Source of the DNA: an uncultured Alcaligenaceae bacterium
GTDB lineage: Bacteria > Pseudomonadota > Gammaproteobacteria > Burkholderiales > Burkholderiaceae_B
NCBI GenBank assembly: GCA_937908115.1
Contig: CALEQZ010000043.1
Span: 1-64,000, forward strand
Direction of reading: 5' to 3'
Length of the DNA: 64,000 bases
Shown here piece by piece: positions 44,540 to 52,590 of this stretch; within the stretch, counting starts at the first letter, position 1, and the number at the start of each line of letters is the position of its first letter. A program made the position numbers and the translations under genes. The notes under the pieces are model-generated. The model saw only the letters and a program-made list of their open reading frames with translations. It was not told the DNA's origin and did not search any database.

Positions 44540-45586
44540 TTACTTGCTTGCCGTCACGCCCAACGCCTTGCCGATGGTGGCGTTGAAGTCTGCCACGCAT
44601 TGCTCGGAGCAGCGCTTGGCCCACTGCGGCAGCACCGCTTCTTCGGTGATTTTCTTCAGCAGCTGCCGGTCGGCCTCGGTCGGCTGGACCAGGACCATTT
44701 TGCCCTTGGCCGGATACGGGCAGGCAGGCGCGCCCGTGTTGCAGTCGTAGCCCTCTTGCGTCTGGCGGGCCGCCGCGTCCCAGATGTCGTCGATCAGCGT
44801 GTCGATGTTGGCCTGCAGGAACTCGCGCACCTTGGGATCCAGATTGTTCCAGGTCCGCCCGTTGACGGCGTGGATCTGCTGGTTCCAGTTGATCGGCAGC
44901 GCGTACAGGTGGGTGGCTACCTCATACCACTTGGCCGAATAGCCCGACAGCGAGCCCGTGATCGCGCAATCGACCACGCGGTTTTGCATGGCCGGCACCA
45001 CTTCGCCGAAGGCCATGGTCACGGGCGTGCCGCCCAGCGCCTGGACGAACTCGGCGGTGGTGCGGCTGCTGGTGCGCACCTTTTTGCCCTTGACGTCGGC
45101 CAGGCCCTTGATCTCGGCATTGCAAAAGAGCACCTGCGCCGGATACGTCGAAATGCCCAGCAGCTTGACGTTGGCACCTTCGCCATAGACCTTGGCGTAG
45201 ACCGGCTCAAAGGCCTTGGTGACCTTGCGCGCGGTCTCCACGTCCGGCGCCAGGCCGGCCAGGTCTATCGCCTCGTTGATGGGGTTGTCGCCGGCAAAGT
45301 ACGACAGCGTGGCGGTGCCGAACTCGATAACGCCCTGGCTCATCAACCGGAGCAATTCGGGCCCCTTCAGGCCCATGTCGTTAAAGCCCTTGATCTCCGC
45401 GGTGATCCGGCCGTTGGAGCGCTCCGGTATCGTCTTGGTCCAGAAAGGCTGTTCATAGTCCGTGTAGGCGGTCAGGTTGCTCAGGCCGCCGACCACCTTC
45501 AGGTGCGTCTTGGGCAGATCCTGGGCGGCCGCGGCGCCAGCCAGCGCGATACCGGCAAGCGCGGTGAAAACGGCGTGCAGTTTCAT
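44540..45586 (-). CDS. TRAP transporter periplasmic receptor (DctP-type)
   Basis: Receptor of 348 residues with a signal peptide (GAAAA|Q, about residue 21). DctP features are GLKGPELLRLMSQGVIEFGT, IKGLADVKGKKVRTSSRTTA with the ligand arginine, and QNRVVDCAITGSLSGYSAKW. Two cysteine pairs near the C-terminus (CNTGAPACPYP and RCSEQCVADF) could form disulfides, which is uncommon in the family. It heads the transcription unit receptor, small permease, large permease, DUF2848, amidase. Confidence 0.93.
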   Translation of the reverse strand: MKLHAVFTALAGIALAGAAAAQDLPKTHLKVVGGLSNLTAYTDYEQPFWTKTIPERSNGRITAEIKGFNDMGLKGPELLRLMSQGVIEFGTATLSYFAGDNPINEAIDLAGLAPDVETARKVTKAFEPVYAKVYGEGANVKLLGISTYPAQVLFCNAEIKGLADVKGKKVRTSSRTTAEFVQALGGTPVTMAFGEVVPAMQNRVVDCAITGSLSGYSAKWYEVATHLYALPINWNQQIHAVNGRTWNNLDPKVREFLQANIDTLIDDIWDAAARQTQEGYDCNTGAPACPYPAKGKMVLVQPTEADRQLLKKITEEAVLPQWAKRCSEQCVADFNATIGKALGVTASK

Positions 45587-45630
45587 GGTCTAGGCTCCTT
45601 GGGGGCTATTGACGAAAGCCATACAGTGGT

Positions 45631-45713
45631 TTTGCGGCGCCAGCCGCAAAGCTGTCCAGCGGTTTGCGGCGCCAGCCGCAAAGCCGTCCAACGGTTGCGG
45701 CGCCAGCCGCAAA
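45631..45713. repeat. Tandem repeat of a 31-32 bp unit with hairpin core
   Basis: Three copies of TTGCGGCGCCAGCCGCAA start at 45632, 45664 and 45695; the first two are extended to TTTGCGGCGCCAGCCGCAAA. Each core can fold (TTTGCGG/CCGCAAA stem). Spacers GCTGTCCAGCGG, GCCGTCCAACGG and ACCGCCCGGCGG are related, and a decayed fourth unit may follow. It fills part of the 364-bp gap between the receptor and LysR genes, in which I see no gene. Such repeats are familiar in Bordetella-Achromobacter intergenic DNA, from memory. Open frames over them are repeat artefacts. Confidence 0.85.
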
Positions 45714-45950
45714 ACCGCCCGGCGGTTTGGGTTGCCGACGGCTGCGGCACGGCTGGGATTGCACCGCGTCGACGCGCAGCCGTCCAATCGAATGTCTGCA
45801 TGCAGGGTCATAAATTCCATTTAAGACCCTGCCCCGCGACCCTGCGCCGCGCCGCGCAAAGCAAGCATTGGCGCGGCTTGCGGGGGAATCGTCGCAGCCG
45901 GATGGCCGGCGTCGGCCGGGCCGAAAACCCCACTGGAATCAGGGAAACCC

Positions 45951-46862
45951 CTAGCCCGCGACCGGTTCGGATTCGCACGAGCGCGCAGCGATGCGCTGCG
46001 CCTGCTGGGCGATGACGCGCACCGCATGGCTATCCGGCCCGTCCATCCAGCTTGCGGTAAAGCGCAGGTCCGGCAACGGTTCGGCGTCCACGCGTAACAG
46101 GCGCAAATCGCCGCGCGCCAGCTCCTTGCCCAGGAAAACGGGCGCGATCACGCTAGTGCCAATGCCGTCCTGCGTCATGCGCACCACCATGGACAGCGAG
46201 GCGCTGCCATACATGCGCGGGGCCTTCACTCCTGCCCGCTCGAGCATGGCGCGCACCACCTGGTAGGGGCTGCTATTGGACGGATACGTGATCACCGGCA
46301 GCCGGCCAATACGCTGCAGCGTCAACGGCTCCGGGCCGAGATCCAAGTGCGGGCTCGCCACCCAGGCCAGCGGATAGGTGCAAAGCGGCAGGTTCTCCAC
46401 CCGGGACTCCAGCACCGGCCCGAGCAGCAAGGCCAGGTCGATGCGCCGCGACAGCAGGTGCTGGCGCAGCACGTAGGTGGTGTCGACCTCGATTTCCAGC
46501 ACCAGTGCCGGATAGGCGTTGTGGATATGTTCGATCAGCGCCGACAGCCAGGTCTGCACGATGGTCTCGGCCACGCCGATGCGCACGGTGCCGCACATGA
46601 CGTTTTCGGCGGCCGCCGCTTCGATCATCTCGCTGCGGACCTGCAGCATGCGCTCGGCGTAGGACAGCAGCTCATGCCCCTTGGCCGTGAGCCGCACGCC
46701 GCGCGCGTCGCGCTCGAACAGCCGCACACCCAGCGCACCCTCCAGCGAGGCGATGCGCTGCGACACCGCGGGCTGCGTGGTGTTGAGCTTTTCGGACGCC
46801 GCCCGGAAACTGCCCAGCGTCGCCACCCAATAAAACGTTTCGACGGTACGAAGATCCACCAT
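45951..46862 (-). CDS. LysR-family transcriptional regulator
   Basis: LysR protein of 303 residues. The DNA-binding end reads MVDLRTVETFYWVATLGSFR and LNTTQPAVSQRIASLEGALG; GTVRIGVAETIVQTWLSALI starts the effector domain. The ATG at the standard N-terminus was chosen, dropping 17 upstream residues. It precedes the TRAP receptor gene by 364 bp on the same strand and probably activates that operon. It resembles the LysR protein next to the other TRAP locus, suggesting duplicated regulator-transporter modules. Confidence 0.93.
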   Translation of the reverse strand: MVDLRTVETFYWVATLGSFRAASEKLNTTQPAVSQRIASLEGALGVRLFERDARGVRLTAKGHELLSYAERMLQVRSEMIEAAAAENVMCGTVRIGVAETIVQTWLSALIEHIHNAYPALVLEIEVDTTYVLRQHLLSRRIDLALLLGPVLESRVENLPLCTYPLAWVASPHLDLGPEPLTLQRIGRLPVITYPSNSSPYQVVRAMLERAGVKAPRMYGSASLSMVVRMTQDGIGTSVIAPVFLGKELARGDLRLLRVDAEPLPDLRFTASWMDGPDSHAVRVIAQQAQRIAARSCESEPVAG

Positions 46863-47091
46863 GGCCGGCTCCCCCATTTGCGCCGGCCGTGAGCGGCCAG
46901 CGACGCGCGGCAAACGGCGCCTTCTGCAGGAATGGACGCTAGGCTAGCACACTGCGGCCGCCGTCCGTCAGCCGGCCCGGCCGCCGGCGCGGCGCGGGCC
47001 ACCAGGCCGATGGTGCCGCCGGGTGCGCCGGTCACGATGCCGGCGGCTCGCCACGATCGGATGCTGGGCGCCGCTGCCAGGCCGGACGGTG

Positions 47092-47892
47092 TCAAAAGAC
47101 CGACAGGCGGCTGTTCAGCAGATCGGTCACCAGCATGTGGCCGGGAGCATGCGTCAGGCAAAACGGCAACCGCGCGGCGGCGATGACCGACTGCGGCGTC
47201 ACGCCGCACGCCCAGAACACCGGCAGTTCATCGGGCAGGACTTCGACCGGGTCGCCGTAGTCGGGCCGGTTGATGTCGGCGATGCCGATCAGCGAGGGAT
47301 CTCCCAGGTGCACGGGCGCGCCGTGCACCCGGGGAAAGCGCGAGGTGATCTGTATGGCACGGATGGCGTCGGCCGCCTTGAACGGCCGCATCGACACCAC
47401 CAGCGGGCCGGCGAAAGGTCCGGCCGCACGCGTGGGGATGTTGGTGCGCCACATGGGAACATTGGTGCCGCGGGCGATGTGCCGCACTTCCAGGCCATCG
47501 GCCTGCAACGCTTCCTCGAACGAAAACGAGCAGCCGATCAGGAAGGACACCAGGTCGTCGCGCCAGACCGCGCGCACGTCGGTCGGCTCGTCGACCAGTT
47601 CGCCGTTTTGCCAGACCCGGTAGCGCGGCAGGTCGGTGCGTATGTCGATATCCTCGCCCAGCGTCGGCAGCGACGGATCGCCCGGCTCGGATACCGCCAG
47701 CAACGGGCACGGCTGCGGATTGCGCTGGCAAAACAGCAGGAAGTCGTCAGCCAGGGCCTTGGGCACGATGGCCAGGTTGGCCTGCACATAGCCTGGCGCA
47801 AGGCCGGCCGTGGGCCCGGTCAGCTCGGCCTTGCGGGCGGCCAGGCGTACCTGCCTGGCCGGGGAAACGGCGGAAGTCATGGCGGGAGGCAT
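47092..47892 (-). CDS. DUF1445 family putative hydro-lyase
   Basis: Protein of 266 residues of the DUF1445 / D-glutamate cyclase-like family, called putative hydro-lyase in databases. Motifs are ELTGPTAGLAPGYVQANLAI, SFLIGCSFSFEEAL, and RHIARGTNVPMWRTNI, followed by GGPL-type VVSMRPFKAADAI. CLTHAPGHMLVTDL closes the protein. The family is often linked to 5-oxoprolinase, biotin-dependent carboxylase or amidolyase genes, but here its neighbours are a LysR gene and a DMT permease. ATG 47892 or 47880 may start it; neither has a clear ribosome-binding site. Activity is not established. Confidence 0.88.
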   Translation of the reverse strand: MPPAMTSAVSPARQVRLAARKAELTGPTAGLAPGYVQANLAIVPKALADDFLLFCQRNPQPCPLLAVSEPGDPSLPTLGEDIDIRTDLPRYRVWQNGELVDEPTDVRAVWRDDLVSFLIGCSFSFEEALQADGLEVRHIARGTNVPMWRTNIPTRAAGPFAGPLVVSMRPFKAADAIRAIQITSRFPRVHGAPVHLGDPSLIGIADINRPDYGDPVEVLPDELPVFWACGVTPQSVIAAARLPFCLTHAPGHMLVTDLLNSRLSVF

Positions 47893-48109
47893 CGCAACGC
47901 TTGAACACACGAGCCGACATTGCAGCGCAGCTGCCCCGGCGGCGTCCAATCGTATGTTTGGATGACCGGCGATTGATTCCGCTTATGGGCTGCCACGCCG
48001 CCTCACCCAGCGCACCGGGATGCCCCCTCGGGGGGCAAAGCGCGTATCATGCGCCCTTTGCCCCCGGCGCGGTGCGCGCCGCCCGACCGTCGTCCGAAGT
48101 TGCGCAGTC

Positions 48110-49087
48110 ATGACCGAGTCCACCCCGACCGCCGGCGCCCATGCCGCCGCGCCCGCCCAGCCATCCCGGGCGCTGCCGGCCAACGCCTTGCTGGGCATCG
48201 GGCTGCTGATTCTGTCGATGTGCGTGCTGCCCATGCTGGATGCCGCCGGCAAATGGGTCATGGCTGCCGGCGTGCCCATGCTGGTGCTGTCCTGGGTGCG
48301 GTACACGCTGCACCTGGTGTTGGTGCTGGCCATCGTCCTACCCATGCGCGGGCCGGCCATCGTGCGCAGCAGGCGCCCGCGCGCGCAAGTCCTGCGCGGG
48401 ATCTGCATGTTCGCGGCCACCTGCGCCTTTTTCACCACCCTGCACTACCTGCCACAGGCCGAGGCCACTGCGATCAACTTTTTGGCCCCGCTCATCGTGC
48501 TGGCCAGCGCGCCCTGGATGCTGGGCGAGCCGGTGCGCATTTCGCGCTGGGTGGCCGCTGTCGTCGGATTGCTGGGCGTGCTCATCATCATCCGGCCCGG
48601 CGGCGGCCTGCATCCGGTCGGCACGATGTTCGGCCTGCTGACGGCCTGTTGCTTCGCCGCGCAATTCATCACCACGCGGCGGCTGGCCGCCGATGACCCG
48701 CTGACCTCGCTGATCTGGAGCGGCGCGGTCGGCACCGTGTGCCTAACCGTCACGCTGCCCTTCGTGCTGCCGGCCGCGCTGCCCGTGCTGGCCGATCTGC
48801 CGCCGCTGCACTGGGCCGTACTGCTGTCGACCGGCGTGACCGGCAGCCTCGGCCACCTGCTGCAGATCGCCGCCTACCGCAACGCGCCCGCGTCGCTGCT
48901 GGCGCCCTTCGTCTATTTCCAGATCGTCAGCGCCACCGCCATCGGCTGGCTCATTTGGGGCCACTTCCCCGACCCCGTGACCTGGCTGGGCATCGCGGTC
49001 ATCTGCGGCAGCGGCATCGCCATCGGCATCGTCGAATGGCGGCGCGGCCGCGTCCATGCGGCCGCGTCGGGGCGCCAGGCAAGATAA
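48110..49087 (+). CDS. DMT-superfamily (EamA) permease
   Basis: Inner-membrane transporter of 325 residues with ten hydrophobic helices in two EamA repeats. Repeat one covers about 35-160, with CAFFTTLHYLPQAEATAINF and LLGVLIIIRPGGGLHP. Repeat two covers about 180-305, with GSLGHLLQIAAYRNAPASLL. The Ala/Pro-rich first 30 residues are cytoplasmic. The methionine before TESTPTAG was chosen. It probably exports an amino acid or metabolite; divergent from the DUF1445 gene by 217 bp. The substrate is unknown. Confidence 0.9.
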   Translation: MTESTPTAGAHAAAPAQPSRALPANALLGIGLLILSMCVLPMLDAAGKWVMAAGVPMLVLSWVRYTLHLVLVLAIVLPMRGPAIVRSRRPRAQVLRGICMFAATCAFFTTLHYLPQAEATAINFLAPLIVLASAPWMLGEPVRISRWVAAVVGLLGVLIIIRPGGGLHPVGTMFGLLTACCFAAQFITTRRLAADDPLTSLIWSGAVGTVCLTVTLPFVLPAALPVLADLPPLHWAVLLSTGVTGSLGHLLQIAAYRNAPASLLAPFVYFQIVSATAIGWLIWGHFPDPVTWLGIAVICGSGIAIGIVEWRRGRVHAAASGRQAR

Positions 49088-49131
49088 GTGGCTGCCATGC
49101 CCATGCCGGCACGGCTGGCATGCCACTAGGG

Positions 49132-49809
49132 TCAACCCGCCACCAGCCGCCCCCCGGCCAGCACCAGCTGCCGGGTGCAGCGCGAGGCCAGTTGCGCATC
49201 ATGGGTGACCAGCACCAGCGTCGTCCCATGCTCGCGATGCAGCGCGAACATTTGCTCGATCACCGCCTCGCCGGTGGCGGCATCCAGGCTGCCGGTGGGC
49301 TCGTCGGCAAACAGCAGCGCCGGCTGCACGACAAAGGCCCGCGCCAGCGACACGCGCTGCTGCTCGCCGCCCGACAGCGTGCGCGGGTAATGATGCAGGC
49401 GCGCCCCGAGCCCGACGCGCTCGAGCATGGCCACGGCCGCATCGCGCGCCGGACGCCCGGCCAGCTCCAAGGGCAGCATGACGTTTTCCAGCGCGGTCAG
49501 GTTGGGCAAGAGCTGGAAAGACTGGAAGACGAAGCCCACCAGGCTTGCGCGCAACCGCGCGCGGCCGTCCTCGTCCAGCGCGAAAAGGTCATGGCCGGCC
49601 AGCCGCACCGTGCCCGCCGTGGGAACATCCAGCCCGGCCAGCAGTCCCAGCAAGGTCGATTTGCCCGAGCCCGAGCTGCCCGTGATCGCCACGGCGCTGC
49701 CGGGTGCGACCGTAAAATCGATGCCCTCCAGTATCGACAGGGTGCCGGAGGCATCGCTTACCTGCTTGCCCAGCCCTTTCACCTCGATCGCCGCGTCCGC
49801 CATGCTCAT
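49132..49809 (-). CDS. ABC transporter ATPase, YbbA/LolD-like
   Basis: ATP-binding protein of 225 residues. Walker A TGSSGSGKSTLLGLLAG, Q-loop VFQSFQLLPNLTALENV, signature LSGGEQQRVSLARAF, Walker B LLFADEPTGSLD and switch LVTHD. In E. coli ybbA is divergent from tesA, and here the neighbour is a TesA-like gene, so YbbA is the best match. No YbbP-type permease gene is in the window. The start (49809 or the internal ATG at 49803) overlaps the tesA start codon on the other strand. Confidence 0.92.
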   Translation of the reverse strand: MSMADAAIEVKGLGKQVSDASGTLSILEGIDFTVAPGSAVAITGSSGSGKSTLLGLLAGLDVPTAGTVRLAGHDLFALDEDGRARLRASLVGFVFQSFQLLPNLTALENVMLPLELAGRPARDAAVAMLERVGLGARLHHYPRTLSGGEQQRVSLARAFVVQPALLFADEPTGSLDAATGEAVIEQMFALHREHGTTLVLVTHDAQLASRCTRQLVLAGGRLVAG

Positions 49810-50437
49810 CCGCCTGTTTTGCTCGATTGTCCTTGCGCTGGCGACGGCCGCCGGCGCCCTTGCTCAGACCGGCGCCACCGCGCCGGGTTCCTCCCGGGTG
49901 ATCCTGGTCATGGGCGACAGCCTAAGCGCCGAATACGGCCTGGCGCGCGGCACGGGATGGGTCGCGCTGCTGGAACAAAGGCTACGCCAGGATCATCCGC
50001 AATACCGGGTCGTCAATGCCAGCGTCAGCGGCGAAACCACTGCCGGTGGCGCCAACCGACTGCCGGCGCTGCTGGCCGAACACCAGCCCGATCTGGTCAT
50101 CCTGGAGCTGGGCGGCAACGATGCGCTGCGCGGCCTGCCGCTGGACATGACCCGGCGCAACCTCGAGGCCATGGCAGAAATGTCCCGCAGGGCGCGGGCA
50201 CAGGTGGTGATCGTCGGCATGCAGATCCCGCCCAACTACGGCCGGGCGTACGCCGGGCGCTTCCAGGCATTGTTCGAAGCGGTCGCCCGCGCCCACGACG
50301 CGGCGCTCGTCCCTTTCCTGCTGGCCGGCATCGCCGAGGACAGGGCCAATTTCCAGCCGGACGGCATCCATCCGGCCGAATCGGCCCAGCCCGTGCTGCT
50401 CGAGAACGTCTGGGCCGTGCTGCAGCCGCTGCTGTGA
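49802..50437 (+). CDS. tesA: Periplasmic GDSL lysophospholipase/thioesterase
   Basis: SGNH hydrolase of 211 residues with a signal peptide (ALA|Q near 21). Block I is VMGDSLSAEYGL with the nucleophile S40. Block III is LELGGNDALRG, and the Asp-His pair lies in QPDGIHPAESA. TesA-type enzymes release fatty acids from lysophospholipids and thioesters in the periplasm. The ATG overlaps the divergent ybbA start; no Shine-Dalgarno is visible, so the gene may be leaderless or use a promoter inside ybbA. It ends one base from the convergent ppiD stop. Confidence 0.93.
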   Translation: MLIRLFCSIVLALATAAGALAQTGATAPGSSRVILVMGDSLSAEYGLARGTGWVALLEQRLRQDHPQYRVVNASVSGETTAGGANRLPALLAEHQPDLVILELGGNDALRGLPLDMTRRNLEAMAEMSRRARAQVVIVGMQIPPNYGRAYAGRFQALFEAVARAHDAALVPFLLAGIAEDRANFQPDGIHPAESAQPVLLENVWAVLQPLL

Positions 50438-50438
50438 A

Positions 50439-52409
50439 TCAGCCCTGGTCGTCGGCCGCTTCGCCGTCGATGGCTTGGCGGGCGTCGGGCAGCACGCGCG
50501 CCTTGTAGCGCTCGCGCAGCATTTGCATGACGGCACGCTCCTCGGCCTGGCCCCAGGCGCTGGACAGCTGCGTCTGCAGCGCGCGCTGCGCCGCCTCGTC
50601 GGCGGGCTTGCCCGGCTGCACATCGTCGATGCGCGCCACCACGTAGTTCTCACCGGCGCCCACGCCGACGAAAGCCGGCAGCGGCTGCGCGGGCGCACGC
50701 ATGACGGCCTCCAGCAACGGGCGCTCGAGCTGGCCCGGATTCTGGCGCGACACCGTCTGCGCCGGCGTGAAACCTTCCTGGGACGCCTCATCCTGCGGAG
50801 CCTTGCGCGCGGCTTCGAGGAAAGCCTCGCCGGCCTTGCGTGCGGCCTCGGCCGCGCGCTGCGCGACGAGCCGCTCGCGGATCGACTGCGCCACCTCGGC
50901 CAGCGGCGGCACGTGCGCGGGATGGACCTCGGCCACGCGCAGCGCCACCATGGTGCCGGGGTCGAGCTCGATCACGCCGGTGTTGGCCTTTTCGTTGAGC
51001 GCATCGGCCGCAAAGAGCGCCTGGCGCACCCGCGCGTCGTTGAGCATGGCGGCATCGGGCGAATCGGCTGCCGCGCCTTCGCCCACCTGCTTGGCGTCGA
51101 GCAGGCGGTCGCGCGCGATGCCCGTGGCGCGGCGTAGCTGCAGCCCCAGCGCATCGACCGCCGGCTGCAGGCTGTCGCGCTGGTCATAGACCAAGTCCGT
51201 CAGGCGCGAGGCCAGCTCGGAAAAGCGGGCCGCCGCTTGCTGCTTGCGGATCTCGGCGACGATCTCGTCGCGCACCTGCTCCAGCGGCCGCACACGTTCG
51301 GGCTCGACCTGCGTGACGCGGATGATGTGGAAACCGTAGGGGCTTTCGATCACGCCTGAAACCTGGCCCTGTCCAAGCGAATAGATGGCCTGCTCGACCG
51401 GCTCGACCAGCGTGCCGCGCGGGATCCAGCCCAGGTCGCCGCCCTCGGCCGCCGAACCGCCGTCCTGGGAATGCTGGCGGGCGAGCTCGGCAAAGCCGTC
51501 CGGATTGGCTTGCGCCTGCTTGGCCAGGGATTCGGCCTTTTCGAACGCCTGCTGGCGGGCTTTTTCGTCGCCTGCCGGCGCCTCGACCAGGATGTGGCTC
51601 GCGCGGCGCCTTTCGGGCTGGCCGAAGCGGGCCTTGTTTTGCTCGTAGTAGCCGGCGATGTCCTGGTCGCTGACCTTCACATCCTTGCCGGCGGCGGCTT
51701 CGTCGAGCACGAGGTATTCGGCGGTGACGTACTGCGGCACGCGCAGCGCATCCTGGTTGGCGTCGTACCAGGCCTGGACGTCGGCGTCGGAAACCTGCAC
51801 GCCGTCGCGGTAATCGGCCGCCGAGAAAGTGCGCAGGCGCACCGTGCGCGCTTGCGACAGCGCAGCCTGGATGCGCTGCCCGACCGTATCGGGCAGGTAG
51901 GCCGAATTGCCCACCGGCTCGAGCACGCGGGCAACTGCCAGGTCGCGCCGCAGCCCCTGCTCGAACATCACGGGCGTCAGGCCTTGCGCAGCTAGCGCCT
52001 GGCGATAGCGCTCGGCCGAAAATTGGCCGTTTTCCTGCACGGCCGGGATGGCGGCGATCGTGCGGCGCAGCGTCTCATCCGAGACGTTGAAGCGGCCGTC
52101 GGCCGCGGCACGCGCCATGACGCGTCGGTCGATCAGCTGGTCCAGCAACTGGCGGCGCATCTCCGGGGTATCGACCAGGGCCGGGTCGAAGCTTGCGCCC
52201 AGCAGCGAGCGGTATTGCTCGATCTGGTTGCGGTAGGCCGCGTCGAACTCCTGGCGCGAGATGGGCTCGCCGCCGACTTCGGCAAGCTCGGCGTCGCGGG
52301 ACATGAAGGACGAATAGCCCTGCACGCCGACAAATACGAAGGAAGGCACGATCAGGAGCAGCAAAATGAACTGCATCCAGCGCCGGTGGTTACGGATGAA
52401 ATCGAACAT
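50439..52409 (-). CDS. ppiD: Periplasmic folding chaperone PpiD (SurA N-domain, parvulin)
   Basis: Membrane-anchored peptidyl-prolyl isomerase-like chaperone of 656 residues. The short cytoplasmic N-terminus MFDFIRNHRRWMQ precedes one membrane helix (about 13-32, FILLLLIVPSFVFVGVQGY). SurA-like SDRDAELAEVGGEPISRQEF follows. A parvulin domain lies at about 265-365, including RASHILVEAP, AKQAQANPDGFAELARQHSQ and GWIPRGTLVEPVEQAIYSLG. A long C-terminal coiled part ends acidic. GGGA six bases from ATG sets the start; an extension of the frame upstream is rejected. E. coli ppiD follows hupB; no hupB is present here. Confidence 0.94.
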   Translation of the reverse strand: MFDFIRNHRRWMQFILLLLIVPSFVFVGVQGYSSFMSRDAELAEVGGEPISRQEFDAAYRNQIEQYRSLLGASFDPALVDTPEMRRQLLDQLIDRRVMARAAADGRFNVSDETLRRTIAAIPAVQENGQFSAERYRQALAAQGLTPVMFEQGLRRDLAVARVLEPVGNSAYLPDTVGQRIQAALSQARTVRLRTFSAADYRDGVQVSDADVQAWYDANQDALRVPQYVTAEYLVLDEAAAGKDVKVSDQDIAGYYEQNKARFGQPERRRASHILVEAPAGDEKARQQAFEKAESLAKQAQANPDGFAELARQHSQDGGSAAEGGDLGWIPRGTLVEPVEQAIYSLGQGQVSGVIESPYGFHIIRVTQVEPERVRPLEQVRDEIVAEIRKQQAAARFSELASRLTDLVYDQRDSLQPAVDALGLQLRRATGIARDRLLDAKQVGEGAAADSPDAAMLNDARVRQALFAADALNEKANTGVIELDPGTMVALRVAEVHPAHVPPLAEVAQSIRERLVAQRAAEAARKAGEAFLEAARKAPQDEASQEGFTPAQTVSRQNPGQLERPLLEAVMRAPAQPLPAFVGVGAGENYVVARIDDVQPGKPADEAAQRALQTQLSSAWGQAEERAVMQMLRERYKARVLPDARQAIDGEAADDQG

Positions 52410-52459
52410 GTGAATCCCGATGGCGCGCCGCGCAAAAGCCGGTCCGCCATGAAGTGCAC

Positions 52460-52484
52460 AAAAAAAGGCGAATCGATTCGCCTT
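52460..52484 (-). terminator. Intrinsic terminator upstream of ppiD (orphan)
   Basis: AAGGCGAATCGATTCGCCTT (52465-52484) is a perfect palindrome followed on the minus strand by seven T residues (52466-52460). It lies 51 bp before the ppiD start and would stop transcription arriving from higher coordinates. The next gene there, glpQ, is on the plus strand, so the terminator has no obvious upstream gene. It may belong to a lost gene or to a small RNA ending here. Confidence 0.85.
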
Positions 52485-52590
52485 GGTCGGGGCTGCCGTA
52501 CGTACCGGAAAGCCGCGTGCGAGTTTAACATCTCGGCAGCGGCGCGCAGCCATCGCCGGCCGCGCCGGACATCGCCCACCAGGAGTTCCC

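Noticed and set aside
45631..45713. CRISPR array
   Set aside because: Only three units, spacers are short and related to each other, and no cas gene is in the window.
45583..45824. Small frames on both strands across the tandem repeat (FCGWRR-like repeats)
   Set aside because: They are translated repeat units with no start signal; annotated as DNA repeat only.
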